A DNA stretch of 64,000 nt. Origin: Flavobacteriaceae bacterium. GTDB taxonomy: Bacteria; Bacteroidota; Bacteroidia; Flavobacteriales; Flavobacteriaceae. This document shows positions 9,452 to 18,091 of the stretch, in pieces. Below the pieces are notes generated by a model. That model was given only the letters and a program-made list of their open reading frames with translations, did no database searches and was not told the DNA's origin. The stretch is taken from NCBI GenBank assembly GCA_004762155.1, contig SIHP01000002.1, positions 372,001-436,000 of the forward strand, in the 5' to 3' direction. The translations under genes and the position numbers were made by a program. The stretch's first letter is position 1; every line of letters begins with the position of its first letter.

Positions 9452-11314
9452 ATGAAAAAAATTATATATTCTATTTCTTTATTATTAACTATTTCTTGTA
9501 CTTCTGTTGCGCAAGAAACGACAGTTATAAAAAAGGGTAATTATTGGCAACAACACGTAGATTACACCATGGATATTGACATGAACGTGAAAAAAAATCA
9601 ATATAAAGGAAAGCAGACTTTAATATACACCAACAATTCACCAAACGAATTAACAAAAGTATTTTATCATTTATACTTCAATGCATTTCAGCCAAGTTCA
9701 CAAATGAATGCACGTTTAGAATCTATAAAAGATCCTGACGCAAGAATGGTAACTAATATCGGTACACCTGAAAATCCTGTTTTTGAAAGTAGAATTACAA
9801 AATTAAAAGACTCGGAAATTGGGTATATAAAAGTAAATTCTTTAACTCAAAATGGTAAAAAAGTTAGCCATGAAACTATTGGAACTATTTTAGAAGTTAA
9901 TCTGAATAAAGCAATACAATCTGGAGAAAGCGTAACTTTTGAAATGGATTTTGATGCTCAAGTTCCTTTACAAATTAGAAGAACTGGTAGAGATAATAAA
10001 GAAGGTGTTGCTTTATCAATGAGCCAATGGTACCCTAAAATGGCCGAGTATGATATTGAAGGTTGGCATACACCTCCATATATTGCTCGTGAATTTCATG
10101 GAGTTTGGGGTAATTTTGATGTTACATTACATATCGACAAAAAATATGTTGTTGGTGGAACTGGTAATCTACAAAACCCACAAGAAGTTGGACATGGTTA
10201 TGAAGACACCACCAAAAATTTAAACCTTCCTAAAGGAAAAAAATTAACGTGGAAATTTAAAGGAGAAAACATTCATGATTTTACCTGGGCTGCTGATCCA
10301 GAATATGCTCACGATATTCTTAAAATGAAAAACGGAATTGATTTACACTTCTTATATAAAAAAGATTTGGATGCTGAATTTTTAGAACGTTGGAAAAAAC
10401 TACAACCTAAAACTGCAGAATTAATGATATATTTCAGCGAACATATTGGTCAGTACCCATACAAACAATATTCCGTTATTCAAGGTGGAGATGGAGGAAT
10501 GGAATATGCACAATGTACATTAATTACTGGAAAACGTTCTTGGGGAAGTTTATTTGGTGTAACGGCTCATGAGTTAGCACATACTTGGTTTCAATTTCTA
10601 TTAGCAACTAATGAAAGTAAACACCCTTGGATGGATGAAGGTTTTACTACTTATATTTCTAATAAAGCTGTAGATAAAATTTTAGACAAAATTGAAGACA
10701 ATCCACATAACGGATCTTATAAAGGATATAATTATATTGTAAGTAAAGGTATAGAAGAACCACAAACAACTCATGCTGATCATTATCATACGAATACAGC
10801 TTACGGAATAGCAAGTTATTCAAAAGGAAATATCTTTTTGAGTCAATTAGAATATGTTATTGGTAAAGAGAACGTTGCAAAAACTTTAAAAAAATACTTT
10901 ACAGATTTTTCTTTTAAACACCCAACTCCTAATGACATTAAAAGAACTGCTGAAAAAGTTTCTGGTATACATTTAGATTGGTATTTAAATGAATGGACAC
11001 AAACTACACACACTATAGATTATGGTGTGAAATCAGTAAATGATAAAGAGATTACCTTAGAAAGAATTGGTAAAATGCCAATGCCTATTGATCTTGAAGT
11101 TACTTATACGGATGGGACAAAAGGTATGTTTACTATTCCTTTAGAAGTAATGAGAGGACACAAACCAACTGAAGCAACAGTCTTAAAAGATTGGGGCTGG
11201 GCATATCCAACCTATACCTTTAAAGTTTCAAAAAACGTACAAAATGTTCAATTAAACAAAACAGGTTTTATGGCTGATGTAAACACGGCTAATGATCGTT
11301 TTTCTAAGCAATAA
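9452..11314 (+). CDS. M1 family metallopeptidase (aminopeptidase)
   Basis: Zinc aminopeptidase of the M1 (gluzincin) family, 620 residues. An N-terminal signal (with Cys16 in LLTISC, possibly a lipobox) indicates export. The beta-rich N-terminal domain is followed by HELAHTW (first His at residue 373), with the third zinc ligand in WMDEGFTTY about 20 residues later. GGMEYAQ near 350 is the variant GxMEN exopeptidase motif. The C-terminal part contains the helical/beta extension expected of Bacteroidota M1 proteins. It likely releases N-terminal residues from peptides in the periplasm. It is an independent unit between two terminators. Confidence 0.95.
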   Translation: MKKIIYSISLLLTISCTSVAQETTVIKKGNYWQQHVDYTMDIDMNVKKNQYKGKQTLIYTNNSPNELTKVFYHLYFNAFQPSSQMNARLESIKDPDARMVTNIGTPENPVFESRITKLKDSEIGYIKVNSLTQNGKKVSHETIGTILEVNLNKAIQSGESVTFEMDFDAQVPLQIRRTGRDNKEGVALSMSQWYPKMAEYDIEGWHTPPYIAREFHGVWGNFDVTLHIDKKYVVGGTGNLQNPQEVGHGYEDTTKNLNLPKGKKLTWKFKGENIHDFTWAADPEYAHDILKMKNGIDLHFLYKKDLDAEFLERWKKLQPKTAELMIYFSEHIGQYPYKQYSVIQGGDGGMEYAQCTLITGKRSWGSLFGVTAHELAHTWFQFLLATNESKHPWMDEGFTTYISNKAVDKILDKIEDNPHNGSYKGYNYIVSKGIEEPQTTHADHYHTNTAYGIASYSKGNIFLSQLEYVIGKENVAKTLKKYFTDFSFKHPTPNDIKRTAEKVSGIHLDWYLNEWTQTTHTIDYGVKSVNDKEITLERIGKMPMPIDLEVTYTDGTKGMFTIPLEVMRGHKPTEATVLKDWGWAYPTYTFKVSKNVQNVQLNKTGFMADVNTANDRFSKQ

Positions 11315-11335
11315 ATTTATTCTAAAAAAACTTAT

Positions 11336-11376
11336 AAAAAGCAGTAAAAACGCATTCGTTTTTACTGCTTTTTTTC
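11336..11376 (+). terminator. Terminator after the M1 peptidase
   Basis: AAAAAGCAGTAAAAA / TTTTTACTGCTTTTT form a long perfect stem with an 8-base loop and a T-run. It is symmetric, so it can work on both strands. Confidence 0.88.
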
Positions 11377-11414
11377 TTTTGAAATAATTACTTTTGTTGT
11401 TTAAATGTTGAAAT

Positions 11415-13103
11415 ATGTCTGAAGAAAAAAAGCCTTTAAATTTTATAGAGCAAATTATTGAAGAAGATTTGGCTAATGGAACGCAAAAAGAAAATTTACG
11501 TTTTCGTTTTCCACCAGAACCAAACGGATATTTGCATATTGGGCATACCAAAGCAATAGGAATTAGTTTTGGTTTAGGTGAAAAATATAATGCGCCTGTA
11601 AACTTACGTTTTGATGATACCAATCCTGCTAAAGAAGAGCAAGAATACGTAGATGCAATTAAGAAAGATGTTTCTTGGTTAGGATATCAATGGGCAAACG
11701 AATGTTATTCATCTGACTACTTTCAACAATTATATGATTGGACTATACAGTTAATTAAAGACGGAAAAGCATATGTAGATAGCCAAACGTCTGAAGCAAT
11801 GGCTGAACAAAAAGGAACACCTACACAAGAAGGAACTAACAGTCCATTTAGAGATCGTTCAGTAACAAAAAACCTTGATTTATTTGACAAAATGAAAAAA
11901 GGAGAATTTGCTGAAGGTGAACATATTTTACGTGCCAAAATAGACATGAAATCGACAAACATGTTAATGCGCGACCCTATTATGTATCGTGTTTTATATA
12001 AATCACATCACAGAACTGGTAAAGATTGGTGTATCTATCCAATGTATGATTGGACGCATGGTGAAAGCGATTATATTGAGCAAATCTCACACTCTTTATG
12101 CACTTTAGAATTCAATCCACATAGAGAATTATATAACTGGTTTAGAAATAATGTATATGAATACAGTAAAAACGAGTATCCATTAATTCCAAAACAAAGA
12201 GAGTTTTCTAGATTAAACTTGAGTTATACCATTATGAGTAAACGTAAGTTACTTAAATTGGTAGAAGAAAATATCGTTAACGGATGGGATGATCCGCGTA
12301 TGCCAACTATTTCTGGTTTACGACGCAGAGGGTATACACCACAAGCTGTTCGTAATTTTATAGAAACTGTTGGAGTTTCTAAAAGAGAAAACATAATTGA
12401 TGTTTCTTTATTAGAGTTTAAAATTCGTGAAGATTTAAACAAAACGGCCAATAGAGTAATGGGAGTTTTAGATCCTGTGAAAGTAATTATAGATAATTAT
12501 CCTGAAGGAGAAGAGGAAATTTTAATTGCAGAAAATAATCCTGAAGACGAAAATTCAGGAACCAGAGAAGTTCCTTTTTCTAGAGAAATATATATTGAAA
12601 GAGAAGACTTTAGAGAAGAAGCTAATAAAAAATTCTTCCGATTAAAATTAGGAAAAGAAGTACGTTTAAAAAATGCATATTTTATTACAGCAACTAGTTG
12701 TGAAAAAAATGAAAATGGGGAAATTACAGTAATTCACTGTACCTACGATCCATTAACAAAATCTGGAAGTGGTACTGAAGAAAGTAAGCGTAAAGTAAAA
12801 GGAACTTTGCATTGGGTTTCTATACCGCATGCAGTGAAAGCAGAAGTAAGAGCTTATGATAGATTATTTTTAGATGAATCTCCTGATGGTCATAAAGACA
12901 AAGACTTTATGGAATTCGTAAATCCAGACTCTTTAAAAACTATCAATGCTTTTGTGGAACCAAGTTTACAAACTGCAAAAATTGGAGAACGTTTTCAATT
13001 TCAACGTTTAGGTTATTTTAATGTTGATGATGATACAACATCAGAGAAATTAGTATTTAATAAAACGGTTGGTTTACGAGATAGTTGGACTAAAAAAAAG
13101 TAA
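11415..13103 (+). CDS. glnS: Glutamine--tRNA ligase GlnS
   Basis: Class I aminoacyl-tRNA synthetase charging tRNA-Gln in the cytoplasm. The 562-residue protein has PPEPNGYLHIGH (HIGH at 41-44), the Rossmann catalytic domain, the KMSKS-equivalent TIMSKRKL near residue 275, and the two C-terminal anticodon-binding beta barrels. PEPNGYLHIGHAK-like sequence is specific to GlnRS rather than GluRS. Length is normal. The presence of a direct GlnRS means Gln-tRNA need not be made by GatCAB here. It is a single-gene unit with a weak terminator after it. Confidence 0.98.
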   Translation: MSEEKKPLNFIEQIIEEDLANGTQKENLRFRFPPEPNGYLHIGHTKAIGISFGLGEKYNAPVNLRFDDTNPAKEEQEYVDAIKKDVSWLGYQWANECYSSDYFQQLYDWTIQLIKDGKAYVDSQTSEAMAEQKGTPTQEGTNSPFRDRSVTKNLDLFDKMKKGEFAEGEHILRAKIDMKSTNMLMRDPIMYRVLYKSHHRTGKDWCIYPMYDWTHGESDYIEQISHSLCTLEFNPHRELYNWFRNNVYEYSKNEYPLIPKQREFSRLNLSYTIMSKRKLLKLVEENIVNGWDDPRMPTISGLRRRGYTPQAVRNFIETVGVSKRENIIDVSLLEFKIREDLNKTANRVMGVLDPVKVIIDNYPEGEEEILIAENNPEDENSGTREVPFSREIYIEREDFREEANKKFFRLKLGKEVRLKNAYFITATSCEKNENGEITVIHCTYDPLTKSGSGTEESKRKVKGTLHWVSIPHAVKAEVRAYDRLFLDESPDGHKDKDFMEFVNPDSLKTINAFVEPSLQTAKIGERFQFQRLGYFNVDDDTTSEKLVFNKTVGLRDSWTKKK

Positions 13104-13146
13104 TCTAAACTAAAAACTACATCCTTAATAAATTTTATTAAAAAGT

Positions 13147-13176
13147 CTTGTTGCCTAAAAATCAGCAAGGTTTTTA
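13147..13176 (+). terminator. Terminator after glnS
   Basis: CTTGTTG / CAGCAAG stem with one G-T pair and a 9-base loop, followed by five T and further T-rich sequence. Confidence 0.65.
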
Positions 13177-13205
13177 CTTTTTCTTAAATTTTAACATTTT
13201 TTTTG

Positions 13206-13213
13206 TATCTTTG
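13206..13213 (+). promoter_or_regulatory. Candidate -7 box (TATCTTTG) for the TonB-domain gene
   Basis: TATCTTTG matches the Bacteroidota TAnnTTTG element and is 29 bases upstream of the ATG at 13243. No good TTG is found at the ideal distance, so only the -7 element is claimed. Confidence 0.5.
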
Positions 13214-13242
13214 ATATAACAAACTACATAAATCCCCCAATT

Positions 13243-13965
13243 ATGAAAATTCCCCAAAAAAGTTTGTCTATACTTATATTTCTGTTAAGTATGACATTAA
13301 TAGCTCAAAAAGCTTGCGACAATGCCAAAGAAACTCCTTTAGAAGACCTTAACTCACTTGCTATTAAAAAATGTGTTGTTACCTCTAAATCTGTTGATAA
13401 AGAAGATAAAAACACAAAAAAAATTCGTCAAATACAGGTAAAAAGAACCAGTTTTAAGAAACGTTTCTTTACAAAAAGAAAAAAAGAAGAAGTAACGAGT
13501 TTGGTCTCTAATATTAATGGCTTTGATGTGGAAAAAGCCTCTATTAAAACTAACAATAATTTATTTAAAAAAGAAACAATAACCTTATCAGAAGAAGAAT
13601 TATCATCAATTGTTTACAGTTTTAATGAAGTTGATGAAGTCCCTCTTTTTATAGAGTGTAAAGAATTACAAAAAAGCCAACATAAAAATTGTTTCAACTA
13701 TCAAATAACAAACTTTATCACAGGTAATATAGAATACCCAGAAGATGCATATGACGAAGAATTAAAAGGTATTGTATCTGTTAAATTTACAATTAACAAT
13801 AACGGAAAAGTAAATGATCTTACAGTTTCTCAAACAGGAGAAGGAGATGTTTTAAAACAAGCAGTTACTAAATTAATAAATAGATTACCAAAATTTATCC
13901 CTGCAAAAAAACAATCTCAAAACGTTGCAACAAAATACGAGTTTTCTCTTAACTTTTCCTTTTAA
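13243..13965 (+). CDS. TonB C-terminal-domain protein (energy transducer family)
   Basis: A 240-residue exported protein with a signal sequence (residues 1-22, ending LIAQ). Residues about 165-240 form a TonB C-terminal domain: IEYPEDAYDEELKGIVSVKF, then the INNNGKVNDLTV strand and a final KYEFSLNF strand. TonB domains contact outer-membrane receptors, passing on proton-motive force. Here the usual proline-rich spacer is missing and the N-terminus looks cleavable. It may therefore be a periplasmic TonB-domain protein rather than a true ExbBD-coupled TonB; such stand-alone proteins are common in Flavobacteriia. The middle (residues 60-130) is Lys-rich with no recognised domain. Confidence 0.8.
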   Translation: MKIPQKSLSILIFLLSMTLIAQKACDNAKETPLEDLNSLAIKKCVVTSKSVDKEDKNTKKIRQIQVKRTSFKKRFFTKRKKEEVTSLVSNINGFDVEKASIKTNNNLFKKETITLSEEELSSIVYSFNEVDEVPLFIECKELQKSQHKNCFNYQITNFITGNIEYPEDAYDEELKGIVSVKFTINNNGKVNDLTVSQTGEGDVLKQAVTKLINRLPKFIPAKKQSQNVATKYEFSLNFSF

Positions 13966-13987
13966 GAAGTTTACCTCATAATAAAAC

Positions 13988-14030
13988 AAACGTTCATAAA
14001 AGATTTTATAATAATCTTTTATGAACGTTT
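13988..14030. terminator. Bidirectional terminator between convergent genes
   Basis: AAACGTTCATAAAAGATT / AATCTTTTATGAACGTTT make a very long perfect stem with a 7-base loop. It lies between the TonB-domain gene and the convergent broken lipoprotein gene. Confidence 0.85.
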
Positions 14031-14052
14031 ATATTTTTAACAAAACTACTCT

Positions 14053-14835
14053 TTATTCTAATTCAAAAACCTTAAGCTTTCGTTCTTTCTTTTTGTATTC
14101 TGTAAGTGTTAATTTTAATCTTGAATTATCTATGTTTTTGTAATTTAATAGCACAAACCCGTACCTATCATTAAAATAAGAGACTAAAGAACTTCTACCT
14201 ATTTTATTTTGTGAAACTGCTTGTATTACTTTACATTTCAAAAGACCGAAATTTGTATTTAAAAGAGTATCTTTTTGTATTTTATATGTAGATCTATTTA
14301 TTAAATTCTTATCCCAAATAGCCCATCTTTCATCTGCATATTGAGAACCTATAACAAGACTATCATTCCATTGATTATTAATTTTATTCTTTCTGATGCA
14401 AGGAAAAGGATTTATTTCTAATATTTTAAAAAAATGCCTTCTAGGTGGATGAATTCAAACCATTGAATCATTTTCAATTACCAATGAAGATGCGCAAATG
14501 CCTTTAGGAGGATAACAATATTCTAGAGCTGATTTTATATTAAATTTATTACCATTGTTTAGATTTACAACCCTAACATTTATAAAATCAATTTCTTTTA
14601 AATTTGTATTATTTATGGTATGCTTTTGTTCTATTATAGGTGGTATATACTTAAATGAGTATTTAAATGTAGCACCTAACTCATAAATATCATCAGTTAT
14701 ATTATCTAAAAAACAAGGTTTTTCATCTAATTCAGTTAAATCAAGATTCTTTTTTATGGGTTTTATCAGTGCTTTTTTTTCTTCTTTACAAGAAATAAAA
14801 ACATAAAAACTAATCATTAATAAAACTCTTTTCAT
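14053..14835 (-). pseudogene. Lipoprotein gene interrupted by one in-frame TGA
   Basis: Read on the minus strand, one frame is open from the ATG at 14835 to the TAA at 14053 except for a single TGA at 14455-14457. The first part encodes a signal peptide with lipid cysteine (VFISCKEEKK, Cys at about 16) and 126 residues. After the TGA the same frame continues without a stop for about 133 codons, including NDSLVIGSQYADERWAIWDK and a Lys/Glu-rich C-terminus ending KVFELE. A chance open frame of that length in such AT-rich DNA is unlikely. A single base change (TGG or CGA to TGA) explains it. The function is unknown. It is either a recent pseudogene or a base-call error. Confidence 0.75.
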
Positions 14836-14917
14836 CTCTTTTTTTAAATTAAATATAGAATTCTTTTCTTAGTACATGACAAAAATATAATTAATACAAC
14901 TATACTGATAAGATATA

Positions 14918-15064
14918 TTAGGTCATGTTTTCATAAATTTCTGTATCGAAAATAGATTTGTTTTCTTTTAGTTGTCTTTGATAGAGTTTTGTTTTAGTAA
15001 AGAAAGGCAATAAAGAGAAAATAACAAACCAAAAAACACCTTCTTTATTTACTAGATGTTTTCG
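14918..15064 (-). pseudogene. Short remnant with one membrane segment
   Basis: A 48-codon open stretch on the minus strand (up to an in-frame TAA at 15065-15067) without a plausible ATG start. It reads GVFWFVIFSLLPFF followed by TKTKLYQRQLKENK and ends IYENMT. The hydrophobic segment followed by positively charged residues looks like the C-terminus of a membrane protein. It lies between the broken lipoprotein gene and the PycTM-like gene and could be the tail of a lost gene. Weak support: no homologue can be named. Confidence 0.35.
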
Positions 15065-15118
15065 TTAAATTCCTTATTTATTAACATTCATTTCCATTTA
15101 ATGCTAAATTATTAAATA

Positions 15119-15733
15119 TTAAAATAAAGCATGACAAACTATAAATGCTACAACAGATAAAATAATTCCAATTAAAAAAATATTAAACGATTTACGAAGT
15201 AGCTTAAATTTTCGATCAATCGTTTTCCCTAAATGATAGGTGTCTTTTGCAATGGTTTTATACAATTCATCACCTTCATTCATTAAGCTAGTAACCTTAT
15301 TTACATACTCCTCTTCTTCCATATGCTGAAAATTACCATAAAACATTAAGTTTTTGGCTTCACTTTTTCCATGAACCAGTTCTGGACGCGTGGCGAAAAT
15401 CGCAAAAGCGATTGATGTTAAATTGGTAAACAATATCATTATAACTGGGTAAATAAGATGAGGGTCTGTACCTAATTGACTCATTACAGTCCCTAGTATT
15501 AACGATAAAATTAAAGCGTTTATAGATATTAAAATATTCGATTTTGTATCTATCATCGTATTTAAAGTATACTGATTTTTAGATAGCAATCTAAATAATG
15601 TTTCTACACCTCTTTCTGAACGAGGTGAAACTTTAGATAGTTTTTTCTTTAATTTTTTTAATTCTTCTTTGTCAATATTTAACTCGTTCATTAAATATTT
15701 ATCTTCCGCCTTTTCCTTTAATTTATCACTCAT
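15119..15733 (-). CDS. Pycsar effector-like membrane protein (PycTM/DUF5706)
   Basis: A 204-residue membrane protein resembling the PycTM effector domain (formerly DUF5706). The signature RGVETLFRLLSKNQYTLN then IDTKSNILISINALILS (residues 40-80) runs into transmembrane helix 1. Helix 2 is near residues 92-112 and helix 3 near 183-203. In Pycsar anti-phage systems such proteins sense cCMP/cUMP and disrupt the inner membrane; DUF5706 proteins also occur outside such systems. No pyrimidine cyclase gene is visible nearby. It is the last gene of a long minus-strand run, 19 bases after the CPA1 antiporter, so it is probably cotranscribed with ion-transport genes. The family call is fairly sure; an immune role here is unproven. 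Confidence 0.75.
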   Translation of the reverse strand: MSDKLKEKAEDKYLMNELNIDKEELKKLKKKLSKVSPRSERGVETLFRLLSKNQYTLNTMIDTKSNILISINALILSLILGTVMSQLGTDPHLIYPVIMILFTNLTSIAFAIFATRPELVHGKSEAKNLMFYGNFQHMEEEEYVNKVTSLMNEGDELYKTIAKDTYHLGKTIDRKFKLLRKSFNIFLIGIILSVVAFIVCHALF

Positions 15734-15752
15734 ATGTAAATGTTTAATGGTT

Positions 15753-16994
15753 TTACGAATATAACTTTTTTACAACCTTACCGATACTCAAGCCCTGAAC
15801 AATAATTGAAAACAACACAATGATATATGTTATATGAAGTATTAAATCTCCCGAAAGCTCTTTACTTAAACTTAAAGCCAATGCTATGGAAATGCCACCA
15901 CGTAATCCTCCCCAAGTTAAAATGGCAATTGTTTTAATAGGCTTTTTTTCTTCGTGTTTTAATAATGAATATGGTAAAAACACGGAGATAAACCTAGCAA
16001 GAAGTACAATTAATATTGACATAACACCTAATAAAATATATCCAGTTTTAAAATCTAACAAGTGAATAGCAAGTCCAATTAGAACAAATAGAATTCCGTT
16101 AAAAACATCATCTAGAATTTCCCAAAAAGAATTGATAGCTTTCTGTATAGGGTTTTTATCTTCATTGATGTGTATTTTATGTCCAATCAATAATCCTGCA
16201 ACAACCATTGCTAACGGTGCAGATACATGAAGTATAAATGCACCTGCTGTTCCCCCCATTACAACAGCAAGGCTTATCATTACGGCTAATTGAGGGTTTT
16301 CTTTTAATGACTGAATACACTTTAACCCTAGAAAACCAATAACTAATCCATAAACTAATCCACCAACAGCTTCCTCTAAAAAGAGTGTTCCTATTTCTGC
16401 TCCAATTTCAGCAGAACTGTGTTCTCCTGTTGTAGTGGCAATCAGTAAAATTCCAGAAAAAACAACAACTCCAACTCCGTCATTAAACAAGGATTCCCCT
16501 TCTATTTTTATGTTTAAACTTTCAGCAATATTTGCTTTTTTCAAAATTGCCATAACGGCAATAGGGTCAGTTGGTGATATCAAAGCACCAAATAAAAGTG
16601 CGTGTATAAATGGTAGTTCTAAATCAAGCAACTGCGCAGCAAAAAAGATTAAACCTCCAACTAAAAAGGTAGAGATTAGAACACCTAAAGTTGCAAATAA
16701 TAAAATAGATTTTTTCTCTTTGGCAAGTGCAGCAAGATTAACGTGTAATGCACCTGCAAATAATAAAAAACTTAAAATACCATCGAGTAACAGCGTTTTA
16801 AAATCTGCATTAACAATAATATCACAAAAGAATATATAAAACCTTGGAAACACGGTTTCACTTAATGTAATTGGAATGATTAAAAGCAAGCTTAAAATCA
16901 TTAAACCAATAGTTGTTGGCAGTTTTAACCATTTGTAATTGATATAATTAAAAAGTGCTGCGATTGTAAATATAATACTGAAAGATTCGAACAT
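15753..16994 (-). CDS. CPA1-type Na+(K+)/H+ antiporter
   Basis: Inner-membrane cation/proton antiporter of the CPA1 (NhaP-like) family, 413 residues with about 12-13 hydrophobic segments. The characteristic [14 protein letters not shown] (near residue 150) and [15 protein letters not shown] (near 175) contain the ND/Asp cation-site residues, and [15 protein letters not shown] (near 360) is the other family hallmark. No cytoplasmic C-terminal TrkA or CBS domain is present. The gene begins immediately after the K+-channel gene stop (0-base gap), implying translational coupling, and is followed by the PycTM-like gene. Likely role: pH and Na+/K+ homeostasis. Confidence 0.93.
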   Translation of the reverse strand: MFESFSIIFTIAALFNYINYKWLKLPTTIGLMILSLLLIIPITLSETVFPRFYIFFCDIIVNADFKTLLLDGILSFLLFAGALHVNLAALAKEKKSILLFATLGVLISTFLVGGLIFFAAQLLDLELPFIHALLFGALISPTDPIAVMAILKKANIAESLNIKIEGESLFNDGVGVVVFSGILLIATTTGEHSSAEIGAEIGTLFLEEAVGGLVYGLVIGFLGLKCIQSLKENPQLAVMISLAVVMGGTAGAFILHVSAPLAMVVAGLLIGHKIHINEDKNPIQKAINSFWEILDDVFNGILFVLIGLAIHLLDFKTGYILLGVMSILIVLLARFISVFLPYSLLKHEEKKPIKTIAILTWGGLRGGISIALALSLSKELSGDLILHITYIIVLFSIIVQGLSIGKVVKKLYS

Positions 16995-17648
16995 TTATTT
17001 TGATTTTACGTTAATATATTTACCCACGAAGACTCCTATAACAATAATTAAATAGAATTGTCCTATAATATTCATAACAAGTGTTAAGGATTGTGCTGGT
17101 GCTGTTAAAGGTGTAATATCTCCATAGCCTACAGAAGTAATACTTATAAAACTGAAATAGTAAAAACTATAACCAGAGAACCCTTTTATTAATTGAAATG
17201 AATTGGCATCTAAAAAATGAATAGACTCAAATAATACACCTCCAATAATACCCAAATAGAGAAAGCCTAAAATTGGACCTAAAATAAACTGAAGGTTAAT
17301 CTCTTTTATTCTTAATAGTTGCCTAATAAGTATAATGCAAAAACAGGCAAATAATAAAAAGGAAAATACCAACCTACAAATTAAGATTGATTTAGAATCA
17401 TTGTTAGAAAATTCTAACCAAATAACCAATAATGTTAGGAATCCCAGAATGTATGTAATAAGTTTAGCTGTTCTCTTCGAAGCGATTAATGAGCTACTTA
17501 AAATAACTAGTGTATAATTTATAACGATAACATAAGCTGGATTAAAACTACTTATCGCTATATGAATAGGCGTTAATAGAAAATTAAAGACACTTAACAG
17601 CGCAATTAAATATTTGTAATTTTCTAGTAACGTTTTATCCTTATTCAT
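16995..17648 (-). CDS. Ion channel family protein (K+ selectivity filter)
   Basis: A 217-residue membrane protein. Four or five hydrophobic segments occupy residues 12-110; the C-terminal pore module (about 130-210) has an outer helix, a pore helix with TSVGYGDITPL (the K+-selectivity TVGYGD-type filter), and an inner helix ending VGVFVGKYINV. There is no RCK/TrkA-N domain, so gating by nucleotide is not indicated. It abuts the antiporter gene directly and follows the YHS gene by 38 bases. Cotranscription with an antiporter suggests a joint role in membrane potential or K+ balance. Confidence 0.88.
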   Translation of the reverse strand: MNKDKTLLENYKYLIALLSVFNFLLTPIHIAISSFNPAYVIVINYTLVILSSSLIASKRTAKLITYILGFLTLLVIWLEFSNNDSKSILICRLVFSFLLFACFCIILIRQLLRIKEINLQFILGPILGFLYLGIIGGVLFESIHFLDANSFQLIKGFSGYSFYYFSFISITSVGYGDITPLTAPAQSLTLVMNIIGQFYLIIVIGVFVGKYINVKSK

Positions 17649-17686
17649 TCAATATATAAATTGTTTATTATACTTTTTAAACTTGA

Positions 17687-18070
17687 TTAAGCATTCATTT
17701 TAGCCCAAGCTGTATCAGCTAATCCTCTTAATTCCTCAGGTTTTTTAACCCATTGTCTTTTAGCATCGATAATTCCGAAGAGCATTCTTGTAAAAAAATA
17801 TAATTTTCCATCACGCACTTCCCAACTTTTTGGGTTCGGGTTAACCTCTTTATCTTCAGACATTGCAATAGCACAAAACCCACCATATTGTGGCGTGTAT
17901 TGTGATGGGGAAGCTTCAAATTTTTCTTTATCTTCTAGTGAAGCAAAAAGATATTTTGCGTCATTGTAATTTGATGCATATGCTTCGTTTCCTTTTTTAG
18001 GACTTCCGTTAAAGAATGATACAACATCATATCCTTGTGCTGCAATTCCGTTTTTTAAATTTTGTTTCAT
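17687..18070 (-). CDS. YHS domain-containing protein
   Basis: A 127-residue cytoplasmic protein with a YHS-type domain: AAQGYDVVSFFNGSPKKG at the N-terminus, then YLFASLEDKEKFEASPSQY and YGGFCAIAMS. YHS domains are small, probably metal-binding modules found in metal transport and oxygenase proteins. Unlike many stand-alone relatives there is no signal peptide. The conserved Cys lies in GGFCAIA. It is 21 bases downstream of the Rieske-TPP gene and belongs to the same run. The exact function is unknown; metal or redox handling fits the context. Confidence 0.85.
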   Translation of the reverse strand: MKQNLKNGIAAQGYDVVSFFNGSPKKGNEAYASNYNDAKYLFASLEDKEKFEASPSQYTPQYGGFCAIAMSEDKEVNPNPKSWEVRDGKLYFFTRMLFGIIDAKRQWVKKPEELRGLADTAWAKMNA

Positions 18071-18091
18071 TTTAATTATATTATAGTTTAT

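Noticed and set aside
14455..14457. In-frame TGA as selenocysteine or programmed readthrough
   Set aside because: No SECIS-like stem or known selenoprotein motif is seen right after it; a nonsense mutation or base error is simpler.
15119..15733. Complete Pycsar defence system
   Set aside because: Only an effector-like gene is present; no nucleotidyl cyclase lies on either side.
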